Part shown: positions 49,437-61,059 of the stretch, one piece after another
Numbering within the stretch: the stretch's first letter is position 1
How the letters are laid out: each line of letters begins with the position of its first letter
Assembly: GCA_958299035.1 (NCBI GenBank)
Contig: CATQJL010000112.1
Location: 60,557,823-60,621,822, forward strand
Origin: Cylicocyclus nassatus
Taxonomy: Eukaryota; Nematoda; Chromadorea; Rhabditida; Strongylidae
Length of the DNA stretch: 64,000 bases
Reading direction: 5' to 3'
Notes under the pieces: model-generated
What the model was told of the DNA's origin: nothing
What the model saw: only the letters and a program-made list of their open reading frames with translations
Databases searched by the model: none
Translations under genes and position numbers: made by a program

Positions 49437-50811
49437 GGCTATCAGGTCACAAATAGCGTTGATAAACTAGAACCGTCAAGTTCAGTCGTATGGAGTCAAA
49501 AGGACAGCCAAGCAATGGTAATATTTCGTAATATTTCCATCCAACACGGTTTAGAACACGAAAAAGATTTCTGAAGATGCTCTCAAAAAACCTCAAAGCT
49601 CAAACTCACTTAGCAACGTTAGTACTCGCCTCCATTTCGTGTCTTATGTCATGAGGTAATCTCCTGAAATACAATATAGAGACGAAATTTCAAAACATGT
49701 AGGACAGTGCACAAGAGTAGCAAAGGGTATTGATTAGAGTGCATTTGAAGTAAACATCCGAAAATGGCCGGACAATGCGAGCTTTGTAAATACGAAGGTG
49801 ATATTGTTTTGGCTTTACAATCAGATTGAGCAAGTGATTCTGATTAATCAAAAGTAATGAAAATGAGTTGCTCTAGTGAGTTATTTTTGAGGAAACCCAG
49901 CAAGCGCCTAAGAAGCTTGGATCAAAATGAATCTATTGTCCGTTATCCTGATAAACTCCAAAAACATTTCCAGTAATGAACCAAGCTTTTCCGTTTCTAA
50001 TACCCTGATGGAGCTCCTTTCGATCGAACTCCTACAAAGTGAAATCTTTCGTGTAATTACGACTGCAAATCAATATCTCTCATGCAATTACGACTGGTCA
50101 ATCAATTTCCGCATCTGCCCGCAGTTCCCCAAGGGGATGCAGTAGTTGAAATGGGCAAACCATCGACCGCGATTTCTCTATTTCGAAAACACAAGTAGTG
50201 CAATCAATAGGTGATAACGAAAGTTTGCAAGTAGAACTGATGCTCAGAAACTTTGCTTGACTTCCCACTTTTACCGAGACACTCTGGCGGATATAACTTG
50301 AAATAATAATAGCATATTTGCTAAATACGCTAACAAGGTATGAATTGAAACAAGCATTAGCGCTGACAACGCTCCGCTACACGGGGATTGCACGCGAAAA
50401 CAATTGTTGGAGGAGGTAGCAATAAACGGATAATTTAGACGATATACTTTCATCACAACAACACTAGATAGTTGCGCACTAACCTCATTGTTTCGAAAAT
50501 CCAGAATTAACACAAAAACCACTCCATCAATAGTCTGCGATATCTCAGCAAGTCGGAAAGAGCCAAACACTGAAGGTGATTGAGTGCAACCGCACGAAAA
50601 TTTGAAACATTAACCTGAAAAGGAGGAACTTACAACAACATAAACGCCAACGCGACGAAGAGCAACGCGGAAAAGGAAAAAATGGTAAAGAAACGCGCAA
50701 AAACAACAAAATCAAAGAAACGGCGACTAAAATATGGACAAAGAGCGTAAACAGAGGACTCATCACCGTGGAGTTAGACGTTTGCTTGCTACGCACCAAA
50801 TCGATACGCAG
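49437..50811 (-). other. Possible upstream exons, unassigned
   Basis: Several minus-strand segments have plausible acceptors and donors (about 49657-49604; a frame around 50570-50495 reading LAEISQTIDGVVFVL before a GTTAGT donor). None shows a hydrolase or demethylase motif. They could be non-conserved exons or chance. Confidence 0.25.
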
Positions 50812-50905
50812 CCTGCTCCGGATACCTCCCATTTTCTGCTCCGGATACCTCCCATTTTCTGCTCCGGATACCTCCCATTTCTGCTCCGGACCCCTCCCAT
50901 TTTCT
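50812..50905 (+). repeat. Minisatellite, same 23-bp unit, about 4 copies
   Basis: The same unit as at 46410-46595 in the same strand orientation (CTCCGGATACCTCCCATTTT). It is followed by related CCGGCG-rich sequence up to the inverted terminus at 51128-51157. A 162-codon minus-strand frame over this area is a repeat artefact. Confidence 0.8.
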
Positions 50906-51157
50906 CCGGCGCGTGTCTTCCAAATTTGGCGGACACGCGCCGCGCAGACCTCTGCGGCGGAGTCCGTCAAATCTGGCAGAGTCGCGCCGGAGAAATGGCG
51001 GACCTTTGCAGCAGGGCCGGAGAAGCCTCCCATTTGCCTGCCAGTGATGCCACCGCGATGGACCGCCCATTTGCCCTTCTCTCATTGGTCAACTGGGTCC
51101 GGCGCGACCCTGGCAGTTTCCGAGGGTCCGGCGGAGGGGTCCGATCCGCTGTCTGAG

Positions 51158-51799
51158 TTACCAAGGGCCCGCTTATGTTTGAATCCACTTTTCATCCACG
51201 CAGTTATTATGAAGCCTTAACAAAAGAGTTTGTGGAAACAAAACTGCAAGCACTTCTTTGAATGCAACGTTGGTTGCTTCTTCGGATTTTGGTGCTGTAA
51301 ATACAAGTACACAAAAATGTCGAATAATCGAATACTATCAAAAGTGATTATTTACATGTGCGAGTATATTCGCAATTTGAAAATTATTATCTGTATCACC
51401 TCTAAGAATATTGATTATAGTGGTGCATGAACGGGATACCAACGATGCCTCCATTCGTCCGTGTCGCGGGCGATTGTTAAAGTGTTTGTGTATCGCATTA
51501 GGAACACGTGGGGCGCTCTGAAGAACTTCTTAAAAGGACTTTGTGGATATGTGTCTGACTATCGCGTCGGCCGTCTTTCTCGTTCGCGTTTGACGTCCAT
51601 TGGTATCCATTTCGTTACAACCCTCGTTCACCAATTCTCATCAAACCGCATTACGTGTCGGGCCCATCTTATCCTTGTTCTGCTTGCCATGTGTGGTGGC
51701 GTCGCTAATCTTTTTGATCGTTGTCGTAGGATAGAACTCCGTATTCCTTCCCTCACTTGCGTGGGCTCACTCGTAACACCCCTCTCTCAAGGCATGTTC
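51158..51799. other. Gap, possibly including the RTE 5' end
   Basis: A 116-codon + frame (51461-51811) without a recognised domain overlaps the region where the 5' untranslated part of the RTE would lie. The element's 5' boundary could not be fixed. Confidence 0.3.
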
Positions 51800-54700
51800 G
51801 ATGACGCTTAACCTGTTCATCCTATTTAATTCATTACCCATGTTCCCCCCACAATGGTCGGCCGCCTCATCGTGGCGTGGGGGTGACACTGGGTGTCGAA
51901 CTGCGATGCACAACCGAGTGTATAATCTGGCAGGACCTCCCGAGCTGTGAAGGAGTTCGACGTTTCCCGGCCAGGCCAGATCCACCGCCGTCTGGTTTTC
52001 AGGTCGCTAGGCGGTTCTTCCCGCTCCAAGCCCGGGGTCAGCGATCGCCCCGTGGAAATCAAGAGTTGGTCTAGTAAGTATGCTCTTGTAGGGGAATAAT
52101 TCCATTACTCTACCAGTTAGAAGAATAGAAAGAAACCCTGCACATCGGATCCCGCCTAGGCGCCGGGTGGTAGCAAGACTGATGTCAGGGTCCTCAGGGA
52201 TCCTCAGGCGGATTGGATTGGAAAAGAACGACACGTTTGCCCGGACGACACGCCACGGAGACTGCCTCATGCTCTGCACCTACAACGCCAGGACAGTCTC
52301 CACAAACGCCGACCTCCACGCTCTTCTCGACGCTGCAGAGCACCTCAAGTACCACATCATCGCTCTGCAGGAAACGAAGTCCGGGAAGAAGGACGTGCGA
52401 CAAATGAATGATGGGACGCTCATCATTCGTGGTGAGAAGGTCCCATCATGAAACGGAGGCGTTGGCTTTGTCGTCCACCCATCTATCGTCCATCTTGTCG
52501 ATTCGCACGAGATCCTATCACCTCGACTAGCCATCCTACGACTACGCCCTCAACGTCAGAAGACCATCAGCATCATCAACTGCTACTCTCCAACATCAGC
52601 AGCTGACGATTCAAAACTAGATGCTTTCTACGAAGACGTGGAGGAGGTCATCCGCAACGAAAAGTCCTTTCACAAGTATGTTGTGGGCAACTTCAATGCG
52701 AAAATCGGGATGCCACTAGAAAAGGAATATAGGGTCGGGAAGTTTGGATATGGGCTCCGGAACGAAAACGGCAACCGTCTTGGGCTTCTCTCCGCCGCAC
52801 GACTTTTCCATGGAAATTCCATCTTCATAAAGAAAGAACATCGCCGATGGGCATGGGAATCGCCCAACGGAACGACTCACGCAGAGATCGACCACATTCT
52901 CACCAACCGAAGGTGGAGCTTGCTCGATGTCTCAGTAGTTCCATCCTTCTGCAGTGGCTCCGATCACCGCCTCCTTCGAGCGAAGATACGACTCAGCCGA
53001 AGGCTGGAAAAGAAAGTCTGTCACAGTGCCGCGAGAAGGAAGGAAGTCGTTTATGACGGTAACAGGCTGGAAGAGCTCATATCAAGATGTGACTGGCCCA
53101 TCGAGGAGGACCCAACGTACGACTACGACCGGCTTCTGAAAGGATTGCGAGCCTGCGGAGAGTGTGCCTCAGTGACTTCAGAGAAGAACTTGGAACGTAT
53201 TTCGAAGATCACCAAGGAATTGCTCGAAAGAAGAAGATTTCTGAGGCAAGACCCGAATGCAACCCATCTCGAGCGACTGATAGCCAACGCCAGTTGCAGA
53301 ACAGCTTTGCAGGAGGATCTCAGAAAGTATAGGCAAGCCAAGATACTGGAAGCAGCCGAAAGACGAAGTCTCAAGAAATGCCGAAGGGACCTTTGTGAAT
53401 ATCACGTACCGCTGGCTGCACTATTGAACGAAGACGGGACTCCGACTTTTTCCCAATACAAGATACAATCTATCGCGAAGAACTTCTACACACCTCTTCC
53501 GCTCATCAACACCCGTGCCGATGCCCGTTGTTCCCACTGGAGTTACCACCACGACTTCTACCTGGTGAAGTGCGCACAGCGATTCAGACCATGAAGACGT
53601 CCACGTCTCCAGGACTAGACCATCTTTCCGTCGAATTTCTGCGAGCTGGAGGACAACGTCTACACGAGATTCTCGCGTCGTACCTGACATCCTACCTTCA
53701 GAAGGAAAGGATTCCCGACCAATGGAGAACGTCAAGAACCGTCCTTCTTTTCAGAAGGGTGAACGGGAAGACCGAAATTACCGTCCAATATGCCTGCTGA
53801 GTGTGCTGTACAAGCTTTTCACGAAGATTATCCTCGCACGCATATCTAGGACACTGGATGAAGCCCAACCCCAAAAACAAGCTGGATTTCGCAAAGGATT
53901 CAGCTGCATGGACCACATCCAGACGGTTTCGAGGGTCATAGAATCTGCCGCGAAAACCGACTGCCTCTCGTCCTAAGCTTCGTCGACTACGAGAAAGCCT
54001 TTGACAGCGTCGAAACCAACGCCATTCTGTGTACAACAACGATGCAGCTATTCCATCACCCCCTGACCATTCCAGTTGGGAAGGGGGTTCGACAAGGTGA
54101 CACTATTTCGCCGAAGCTGTTCACCGCGGCCTTTCAGTGGGTGATGAAGTCACTGGACTGGGAAGAGAGAGGCATACGAGTTGATGGGAAACTCCTATCC
54201 AACCTTCGTTGCGGATGACATCGTCCTCTTCTCGAGCAGTATCACCGAAGCAGAGACGATGCTGAAGGAAATAAACGAAGGGAAGAAGATCGGACTGCGA
54301 ATAAATCGGAAGAAGACTCAGTTCATGAAGATGCGAAGGTGCAGAAATAGAATTGGAAGGCACCCCTATTATGGAGACGTCTTCTTACGTGTATCTGGGA
54401 CGTTCGATGAACATGGAGAACGACTTGAGAGAAGAGCTTAACAGGAGAAGAAGAGCAGCCTGGGCCGCCTTCGGGGCTCTGAAGGAAGCCACCGACCAAC
54501 TGAGGGACCCGGAGCTTCGTGCCCACCTGTTCGACTCAACCGTTCTCCCAGCGCTCTGCTACGCAGCTGAGATTTGGGCCGACATAGCCACGTCGAAAGC
54601 TTCAAGGACCACACACAGCGCTCGAGGCGCAGTCTTCTGAAGATGACCCGACGCAAGCAACATCTAGTCGGACTTCGCAGCACGGATATGAGAAGAATGT

Positions 54701-55056
54701 CCCGTCTTCGTGACCCAGCGGAATACGTTGCGAAAACCAAACACCGATGGGCCGGTCACATAATGAGAAGAACAGACGACAGATGGACACTAAGAACATC
54801 TGAGTGGATTCCCCGCGAAGCCAAACGTCCTCGAGGAAGACCACCAACGAGATGGGCAGACGTGTTCTTGGAACGGATGGACCAGCTGAGAAATCAGCTG
54901 GATACGATTTTCGCCCCTGGAACTCGTGGACGCAGCCACCGACGACGACCAAGAAGATCGTGGATGTCCGAAGCGAGGGACAGGGACCAATGGCAACTTC
55001 TGTACTGGGGCCCGCACATCACGTGAGGACGGGCCATCTAAGTATCTAAGTAAGTA
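51800..55056 (+). mobile_element. RTE-type non-LTR retrotransposon, decayed
   Basis: An untranslated leader (start uncertain) is followed by an apurinic endonuclease and reverse transcriptase. The 3' end shows CTAAGTATCTAAGTAAGTA just after the stop at 55026, the kind of short repeated tail used by RTE elements, which have no long poly-A. No target duplication could be assigned. The next element (TTAAAGGCAG, at 55078) follows almost at once. Confidence 0.75.
52170..55026 (+). pseudogene. RTE endonuclease-reverse transcriptase, multiply broken
   Basis: The endonuclease reads CTYNARTVS, ALQETKSGKKDVRQMNDG, a TGA stop at about 52449, [47 protein letters not shown] and [12 protein letters not shown]. 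The usual GDFN box reads GNFN, losing the catalytic Asp. The RT reads LQKERIPDQW, NYRPICLLSVLYKLFTKII, QAGFRKGFSCMDHIQTVSR, FVDYEKAFDSVETNAI (motif A), a deletion of about 25 codons, GKGVRQGDTISPKLFTAA, VADDIVLFSS (motif C, frameshifted) and SYVYLGRSMNMENDL. The C-terminal part ends KHRWAGHIMRR, RPRGRPPTRWADVF and YWGPHIT. At least five frameshifts or stops separate the pieces, so the element cannot move by itself. Confidence 0.85.
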
Positions 55057-55077
55057 CCCATGTTTTTGAAGCGTACG

Positions 55078-56731
55078 TTAAAGGCAGCGGCTCGGCAGAA
55101 TGACAAATTTTGGATATTCATCGTTCTCGGTTCCCCTGGATGAGCTAAGTCCAAGACTGTGCTTTGCAGCTTCAAAAGATACAGTGCTGGCCAAAACCAT
55201 AGATCCACTCTGAAAATTGCCGTAGTTCATCTGCTTCTCAACGAATTGATCTGAACTTTGGTACAGCTGTGTGTTCAACAGGCTACCATCAGAGACCAGA
55301 GCGGATCCCGCCTTAGTTTGATTATTCAGGAAATAATCGAAATTTCGAAAAAAGCAGGCTCGAAGGTGGGCCAAAACTATAGATCCATTTGCAATCTGCC
55401 CGCTGAAGTAATTTTTGCTTCCAAAGTCTTTTGTGCATATACATAGTCAAAAGTCAAAACAGTGGCTTTAGTGCAACTGTCTCATTACCTTCATAAGAAC
55501 CTTATCCTTTATCCTTTAAAACCTCTGCCTTATCTGCTTTTTTTCACTCAAAAATACTTTCGCACGTTTTCCTCCCAAAAATGTGTTTTTATAGGTGACT
55601 CCGCAGTTTTTTAACTGCTTTGGAAGCGATAGGGCTTCGTCTACCTTATAGATGCTCGGTGAAGTGAGCACTGGAAAAAAATGTGAGTTTTTGTTTAAAC
55701 AGCAAGCCTAAGCTCAAATTTTTGCCATCAAAATTGGTTTACGCTAATTGTGTAAGCCACAAAATAATGTGGAAGCATCATTTACATAAAAAGAAGCTTG
55801 TACACTTTACTCACGATTATTCGCGAGGTCACATCTTACTTTATTTCCAAAGTATAAGTCTCGCGATTCAATGATAATGTTAAGCAATCTCAAAATACTT
55901 ACCAAGTGGTACCTTTTCTGATATTTTGCCACTAATTAGTTGCTAAATAGTGGAAACGACCCGTATTTTATGTTGCCTTGTGACTCACATGAGCATTGTG
56001 GTAGAACCAGAAACAAATTCAAGGCTTGTTGCTAATCAGCTTTTGCAGGAGGAATTCCTAAATTAGCGTGCATGCTAGGATCTGCAAAAATTTGCAATCA
56101 CGCCATACGGACCCTCATACATACGTCAATGCTACTATCATACAATCAATGCGCTCTAGTGCTCACTTTTTTAAGCATCTATAAGATAGATGGAGCCCTA
56201 CCGCTCTCAAACCAGTTTAAAAAGACTGCTGAATCACCTATAAAAACACATTCCTGGGAATAAAACACGCGTGAAAGTATTTTCAGGAGAAAAAAAGCAG
56301 ACAAGCGTTTTATATAAAGGTATGACACAGCTGAATCAAAGCCACTGTCTTGACTTTTGATTAGGTATATGCACAAAAGACTTTGGAGTCCGAGAATTTC
56401 TTTAGTGGACAGACACTCTACATGGATCTGTAGTTTTGGCCAACCTTGGAGCGTGCTTTTTTCAAAATTTTTGATTTTTTCCTGAATAATCAAACGAAAG
56501 CGGGATCCGTTCCGGTTACTGATGGTAGCCTGTAAACACAGCTGTACCAAATTTCAGATCTATTCGTTAAGAAGCAGATGAACTACGGCAGTTTTCAGAG
56601 TGGATCTATAGTTTTGGCCAGCACCGTATCTTTTAAGCTGCAAAGGCACAGTCTTGGACTTAGCTCGTCCAGGGGAACCAAGAACAATGAATATCCCAAA
56701 GTTGTCACTCTGCCGAGCCGCTGCCTTTGAA
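55078..56731. mobile_element. 1.65-kb element with about 600-bp inverted repeats (TTAAAGGCAGC)
   Basis: TTAAAGGCAGCGGCTCGGCA at the left pairs with TGCCGAGCCGCTGCCTTTGA at the right. Pairing continues through CCCTGGATGAGCTAAGTCC, ATAGATCCACTCTGAAAA, GATCCCG, GACTTTTG and ATAGATGCTCGGTGAAGTGA-like blocks to about 55675 on the left and 56160 on the right. The centre (55680-56155) is unique, A/T-rich and non-coding. On its right it cuts into a minus-strand RT fragment. Confidence 0.75.
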
Positions 56732-56734
56732 GCA

Positions 56735-57036
56735 GGAAGAACCGTCGAGTTGAAGTGGTGGGCGCGGAGCCGGATGTTCTTGGTCTTCTTCATTACGTCC
56801 TTAACTGCTTATAAGCTTCCGTGCTGCACGTTTTGTCCTGCTCAGTTCCTAAGCTAGATCGTTCATCATATTAATCTCCTAACTATGTAGGTGTAGCTTG
56901 AGCATTCGATAATGTTCGCTCCTTTGAGCATGAGGGAAGCATCAGACACTCCTCCGTTCCTCATAAACATCGTCTTCGTTAGGTTTATCCGTAGACCTGT
57001 TTCTTCGCACATGTCGCCAAAGCAGCGAAGATGATG
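56735..57036 (-). pseudogene. Fragment of a second RTE-type reverse transcriptase
   Basis: The minus strand reads FGDMCEETGLRINLTKTMFM, then RNGGVSDASLMLKGANIIEC and SSYTYI, and after a break KKTKNIRLRAHHFNSTVLPA. These are the thumb and post-RT blocks (GLRINLTKT, YLGRE-like, LRAHLF-STVLPA) of RTE elements, but of a different subfamily from the copy at 52-55 kb. The piece stops abruptly at the TTAAAGGCAG element on one side (56731) and a mariner-type foldback on the other (57039). Confidence 0.75.
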
Positions 57037-57038
57037 TA

Positions 57039-57826
57039 TTAGGTTGTCCGGAAATTAATGTCCGATTTGGTTTTCAACCGCAATAATTCATACATTTTCA
57101 TTCCTGAATAGATTTCAAAGTACCATTCGAGGAGCAAAACAAGCTCTACAAGATGGCCATCTTGCCTTAGCAACAGCTCTGATCCACCTTGAGTTTCGAG
57201 CCAAAAACTAAGAGGAATCAGCAGCCCGAAAATCGAAAAAATTCGTAACTCAGGTCATAGGAATCTTACAAAAATTCTAACTTGCTCACGTAAACACTAT
57301 CCACATAAGACATCTATAATATGTACGCCGTTGCCGTATTTTTTCCTCTGTTAGAAATCAACAAAACGGAAGTTTTCATGCTTATGAAAATTTATTATTT
57401 GTAATACTTATTTGTATACTTATTTTATACTTATTTGTAATACACATCTACTTATGTTGGAACGACACAGCATCACTTTGGCATAAGCATGAAAATTTCC
57501 GTTTTGTTGATTTCTAACAGAGGAAAAAATACGGCAACCGCGTACATAGATGTCTTATGTGGATAGTGTTTACGTGAGCAAGTTAGAATTTTTGTAAGAT
57601 TCCTATGACCTGAGTTACGAATTTTTTCGATTTTCGGGCTGCTGATTCCTCTTAGTTTTTGGCTCGAAACTCAAGGTGGATCAGAGCTGTTGCTAAAGCG
57701 AGATCGCCATCTTGTAGAGCTTGCTTTGCTCCATCGAAGGGTACTTTGAAAGCTATTCAGGAATGAAAAATTTATGAATCATTGCGGTTGAAAACCAAAA
57801 CGGACATTAATTTCCGGACAACTCAA
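57039..57826. mobile_element. mariner-type foldback element, near-perfect palindrome
   Basis: TTAGGTTGTCCGGAAATTAA at the left pairs with TTAATTTCCGGACAACTCAA at the right. The arms (57039 to about 57387, and about 57476-57826) are almost perfect complements, for example ATACGGCAACGG/ACCGC and GTGGATAGTGTTTACGTGAG blocks, around an A/T-rich loop of about 90 bases (TATTTGTAATAC repeats). There is no coding sequence. A left TA is present at 57037-57038. Confidence 0.8.
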
Positions 57827-58140
57827 TGGTTTCTGCCAACAGCGTGTTTCAAAACCTATAGGTGTTAGAAAATGAAGCGATAGCGGAGGGAGTGAATTGA
57901 GGGGAGGGGAGAAGGGGACTATGTCGAATTTCCTAGTCAAGGGATATCCTAGATGTATGGTGTGCCACACCACTTGCTTGAGCGTCACATAAACCCTCTG
58001 GTCACTAACTATGTTCGATAAACTCATCAATACGCATCACATCAACTCATCAAACTCATTACACAAGCTCTATCGTCATAGTCATGATTGATGTTTCTAT
58101 AAATGTACAGTTAAAGCTTTAGAGAGTCATCTTTGAGTTG
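57827..58140. other. Short non-coding gap
   Basis: A G/A-rich patch at 57885-57925 and nothing else recognised. Confidence 0.35.
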
Positions 58141-58540
58141 ATGCCCTGCGTACACTGCACATTCGATATCAACCCTCAAAGAGCTCCGATAAACATCGTG
58201 TTCTATTCGGATCTTGATTTGGACCCAGATTTGCCAACTCAGAGTACTTTGGAGTACGCACGGGCCCTTACATATGCAAAAAATTCGAAGGGACCACTCT
58301 GTGTTCTGACACGTCCTATGTTGCAAACCTTTCTCCACAATGTATTCAAAATGTGTCAAGATATAACGTAATTCCATACGGTTGCGGAGATATCCGCAAG
58401 CGCAAAAACGCCGGAGTTTTGGTCTCTCAACAACCCACTCAACTACATGAGATTTTGCAATCGGGAGCGGAGCCCCGGAAGAAGATTTCAAGTGCAAGCA
58501 AAAGAAGGTCGAATCATGCTTATTACCTTATACATCTAAT
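58141..58540 (+). other. Coding-like segment of unknown identity
   Basis: From ATG 58141 the + frame reads MPCVHCTFDINPQRAPINIV and continues with acidic DLDLDPDLP and a mixed hydrophobic pattern to a stop at about 58369. A second frame (FHTVAEISASAKTPEFWSLN onward) runs from about 58373 to 58505. Composition looks protein-like, but I recognise no family, and the minus strand is also open (58111-58497). It could be a decayed exon. Confidence 0.25.
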
Positions 58541-58730
58541 TCATTGGGAAGTAGTTTTCATAAGCCTCAACGCACAGCAGAGTTCGCGCGCTACGCCGCG
58601 CCGCCGCTAACTGCCGCGTGCGCGACGTCGCATAAGCGCTGCCGTTGAACAGCATGATTACATGATCAGTTCTCAATGCAGGCGTAACGATATAGCACTC
58701 GATTACGTAAGCTCACGAAGAGAGGCTAGG

Positions 58731-59110
58731 AGAAACAAAGTATGAAATATTAAAAATTTATGTGAATGGGAGGAGTAATAAGCATTTTTTCCGAAAATTT
58801 TGCAAAACTGGTAAACGAAGATGTGAATTCAAATGGCTCGTTTGCAGCGCACAGATGACCATACGGTATGAAACTGGTAGGTAGATGAACACGAGCCTGC
58901 AGGGCTTAACTTAGAAGTTTCACTGAAAAATATGTGACTGAAGGTTGTGGCAAGCTTTTGTTTGAAAATTTCCCACTATCAAGAAAACGGAAAAATGGCT
59001 CGTTTGCAGCGCAGAGGAAACGAAATCGTGCGAGATTTGGTGTGTATACGCGCAGTAGCACTAAGGAACAATGTATGAAAAATCATGAAAAACTTATGTG
59101 AATGAAGAGC
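58731..59110. repeat. Imperfect direct repeat, about 162-bp spacing
   Basis: AATGGCTCGTTTGCAGCGCA occurs at about 58832 and again at about 58994. TATGTGAATG-containing blocks (ATGAAATATTAAAAATTTA and ATGAAAAATCATGAAAAACT) begin around 58742 and 59073. Confidence 0.55.
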
Positions 59111-59398
59111 GTGCTTTTTCCAAATTAGATGGGCAATTGCCCACCTAATGCCCACCTGAGGTGGGCAAAACTTCCGTCTCACATAATTTTTCAAAAATTT
59201 TTACATAAATCTCTTCTGCACCTAAACTTTAGTCTATGGTAGAATTTTGGTTTCAAAACTCCCCTTCTCCTCGTTACTGTAGCCAAAATGGGATCAGCGG
59301 CACCCTTTCTTACTGAATAAAGCGCGCCCCAAACAATCGATATGCGCGGGAACGGCGTCACTCAGTCCTATAACCTATTTCTCATGTTTTTCCTTGTA
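59111..59398. other. Short gap
   Basis: A small palindrome around TGGGCAATTGCCCA (about 59130) with flanking GCCCACCTGAGGTGGGC (about 59150). Nothing else recognised. Confidence 0.4.
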
Positions 59399-60324
59399 TT
59401 AGGTTGTCCCGAAAGTTTTGTCCATTTTTGTCCGTTTCTTTCATTGCTCACTAAAACTCACAGAACACCAATCCATGGCCAAGCTAGGTACCATTTGATT
59501 AAGATTTTTATCCCCTTTCATACAGGACCTACCCCGTCTTTGCAATGTTATCGCCATGGCTTTTTGAGCAACTCACCAGTAACGCCAAATCTTTCCTGAA
59601 TTTTTCAAATTTCTTATTTTGATGTTTTCAAAGAGCGCTGGTGACTATTATGTAGGGCAAACCTTAGGCTACATTTCGTTTATTTTAGATTACGTGGACC
59701 ACGTTTACCAAGTCCGACCAAGTAAATAATTAATTACTAAAATAATTAATTAATTAATTATTTACCAAGTAAATAATTAATTAATCAATTAAACCCGCGA
59801 CTTTTTGATTACGTTTACCACGCGAAAGTACCGAAAATTCCAAAAAGCTGCTTTTTCAAGGCAAATCGAACTTGGTCATGTTGCATAAATAATGTATAAT
59901 ATGAATCATCTTTCAATTCGCAAAAACTTTGAAAACTTCCGTGTATTTGCTGCAGTCGCGTGTTTCATGACTTTGCCAAAAATCGAGACCTCTTAAGAAA
60001 TGAATTTTTCAAGCCAAAAACAGCAGATCAGGAGAAACTAAAAATAGGACCTTGTAGTCCGAGAATTGCCCTATTAGATTCATACTTAACTTTCAGAAAC
60101 TTTAAAATGAAAGTTTTGAAAATTAGCCGAACTTTGAGCAGATATTGGAGGATGGAGAGTTTTAACAGATATCGAAAAAAGCATACAAGATTGTACCTCG
60201 AGAATGTATCCATAAGAAAGAGAAGAAAAAGCTGCATCGAATGCATGTTGAAGCTCATTCAGGTGTTTATTGTGTGGTTTTATGGTGGTTTAAAAAAACC
60301 GACAAAATTTTCGAGACAACCTAA
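59399..60324 (+). mobile_element. mariner-type element, decayed
   Basis: TTAGGTTGTCCCGAAAGTTT at the left and its near-perfect complement (AATTTTCGAGACAACCTAA) at the right, with TA at 59397-59398 and 60325-60326. The 926-bp interior contains a 125-codon + frame (59960-60337) rich in Arg/Lys but without a readable transposase triad, and an A/T palindrome of ATTAATTA repeats at about 59728-59792. It is probably an internally deleted, mutated copy. Confidence 0.65.
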
Positions 60325-61059
60325 TATTACCTTGTAGGACAGCTATTTAAAGCTTGTTTTGATGTTTTCTTTTCTTTCTAAATGTCAGTGGATAGTTTTT
60401 TTTGGTAAAGTATTCAGCACCGCAGGCTTCGCCCAATTTTACATGTTTTATTATAGGAACCTCTAAGTAGGCCATTGCAACAAGTCCCACTCAATTTGAC
60501 CCCCTCCACGCTGAGAAAAATTCGCTCAAAGTGGTACGCGGAGAGCGAGTTGGTACGCGCGGACGACTCCTTCGGTCTCCCTCCTTACGCGTTTTAACAT
60601 GTTTCCCCACTTTGCGTCGTCGTCGTCGTCCTCTATAGTGTTGCTGCCACTATGGCGGAGGCTAGAATCAGAAGGCACAACTCGTCCACGTTGCTTCCAC
60701 GGGGCCTCCAGAAAACGGGGTTTTTGGGAGCTTCGTGCGATTTCAACCCCTACAGTGTTAGACAGGGTCCGATAGGCTTGTAATATGCGAAAATTTTAGC
60801 AGCGAATTTTTGGTGAAACACTGCCTTTAGTGCTGGCCTTTAGGCTAGCGTGGACGTGTGAAGTGAGGAAGGTGAAGAGAGACAATAATTCAAGCGCTTT
60901 TGGGCGCTCTGAGCAACATTTGGCCGGTGCCTGCTTTGCAAAAGCACAAAGCATCGTTTTTGGGCTCAAGGGGATATTCGTGAAAAATTTTGGGATCAAA
61001 GGTGAATTCGTTTTGAAAAACCCCATTTGCCCACCTCGTGCCGGGCTCTGAATCCCTCG
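60325..61059. other. Gap with a possible TTAAAGGCAG-type end
   Basis: A GTCGTCGTCGTC tract (about 60617) lies in GC-richer DNA. ACACTGCCTTTAG near 60820 resembles the inverted end of the TTAAAGGCAG family, but a matching left end was not identified. A frame at 60830-61051 has no domain. Confidence 0.35.

Larger units (their letters stand above)
46320..51157. mobile_element. Composite region bounded by 30-bp perfect inverted termini and minisatellites
   Basis: CTCAGACAGCGGATCGGACC plus ten more bases (46320-46349) is repeated exactly in reverse complement at 51128-51157. The similarity extends a little further inward (CAGGGTCGCG). Both ends lead into the same minisatellite, which has the same strand orientation at both ends (46410-46595 and 50812-50905). 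Between them lie a TTAAAGGCAG element, the KDM4-like pseudogene and the ABHD-type exons. This could be one large element that carries host gene fragments, or one TIR-minisatellite-TIR element split by later insertions. The sequence alone does not decide. Confidence 0.45.

Noticed and set aside
50545..51033. 162-codon minus-strand frame
   Set aside because: Part minisatellite, part GC-rich terminus; it reads through repeat DNA.
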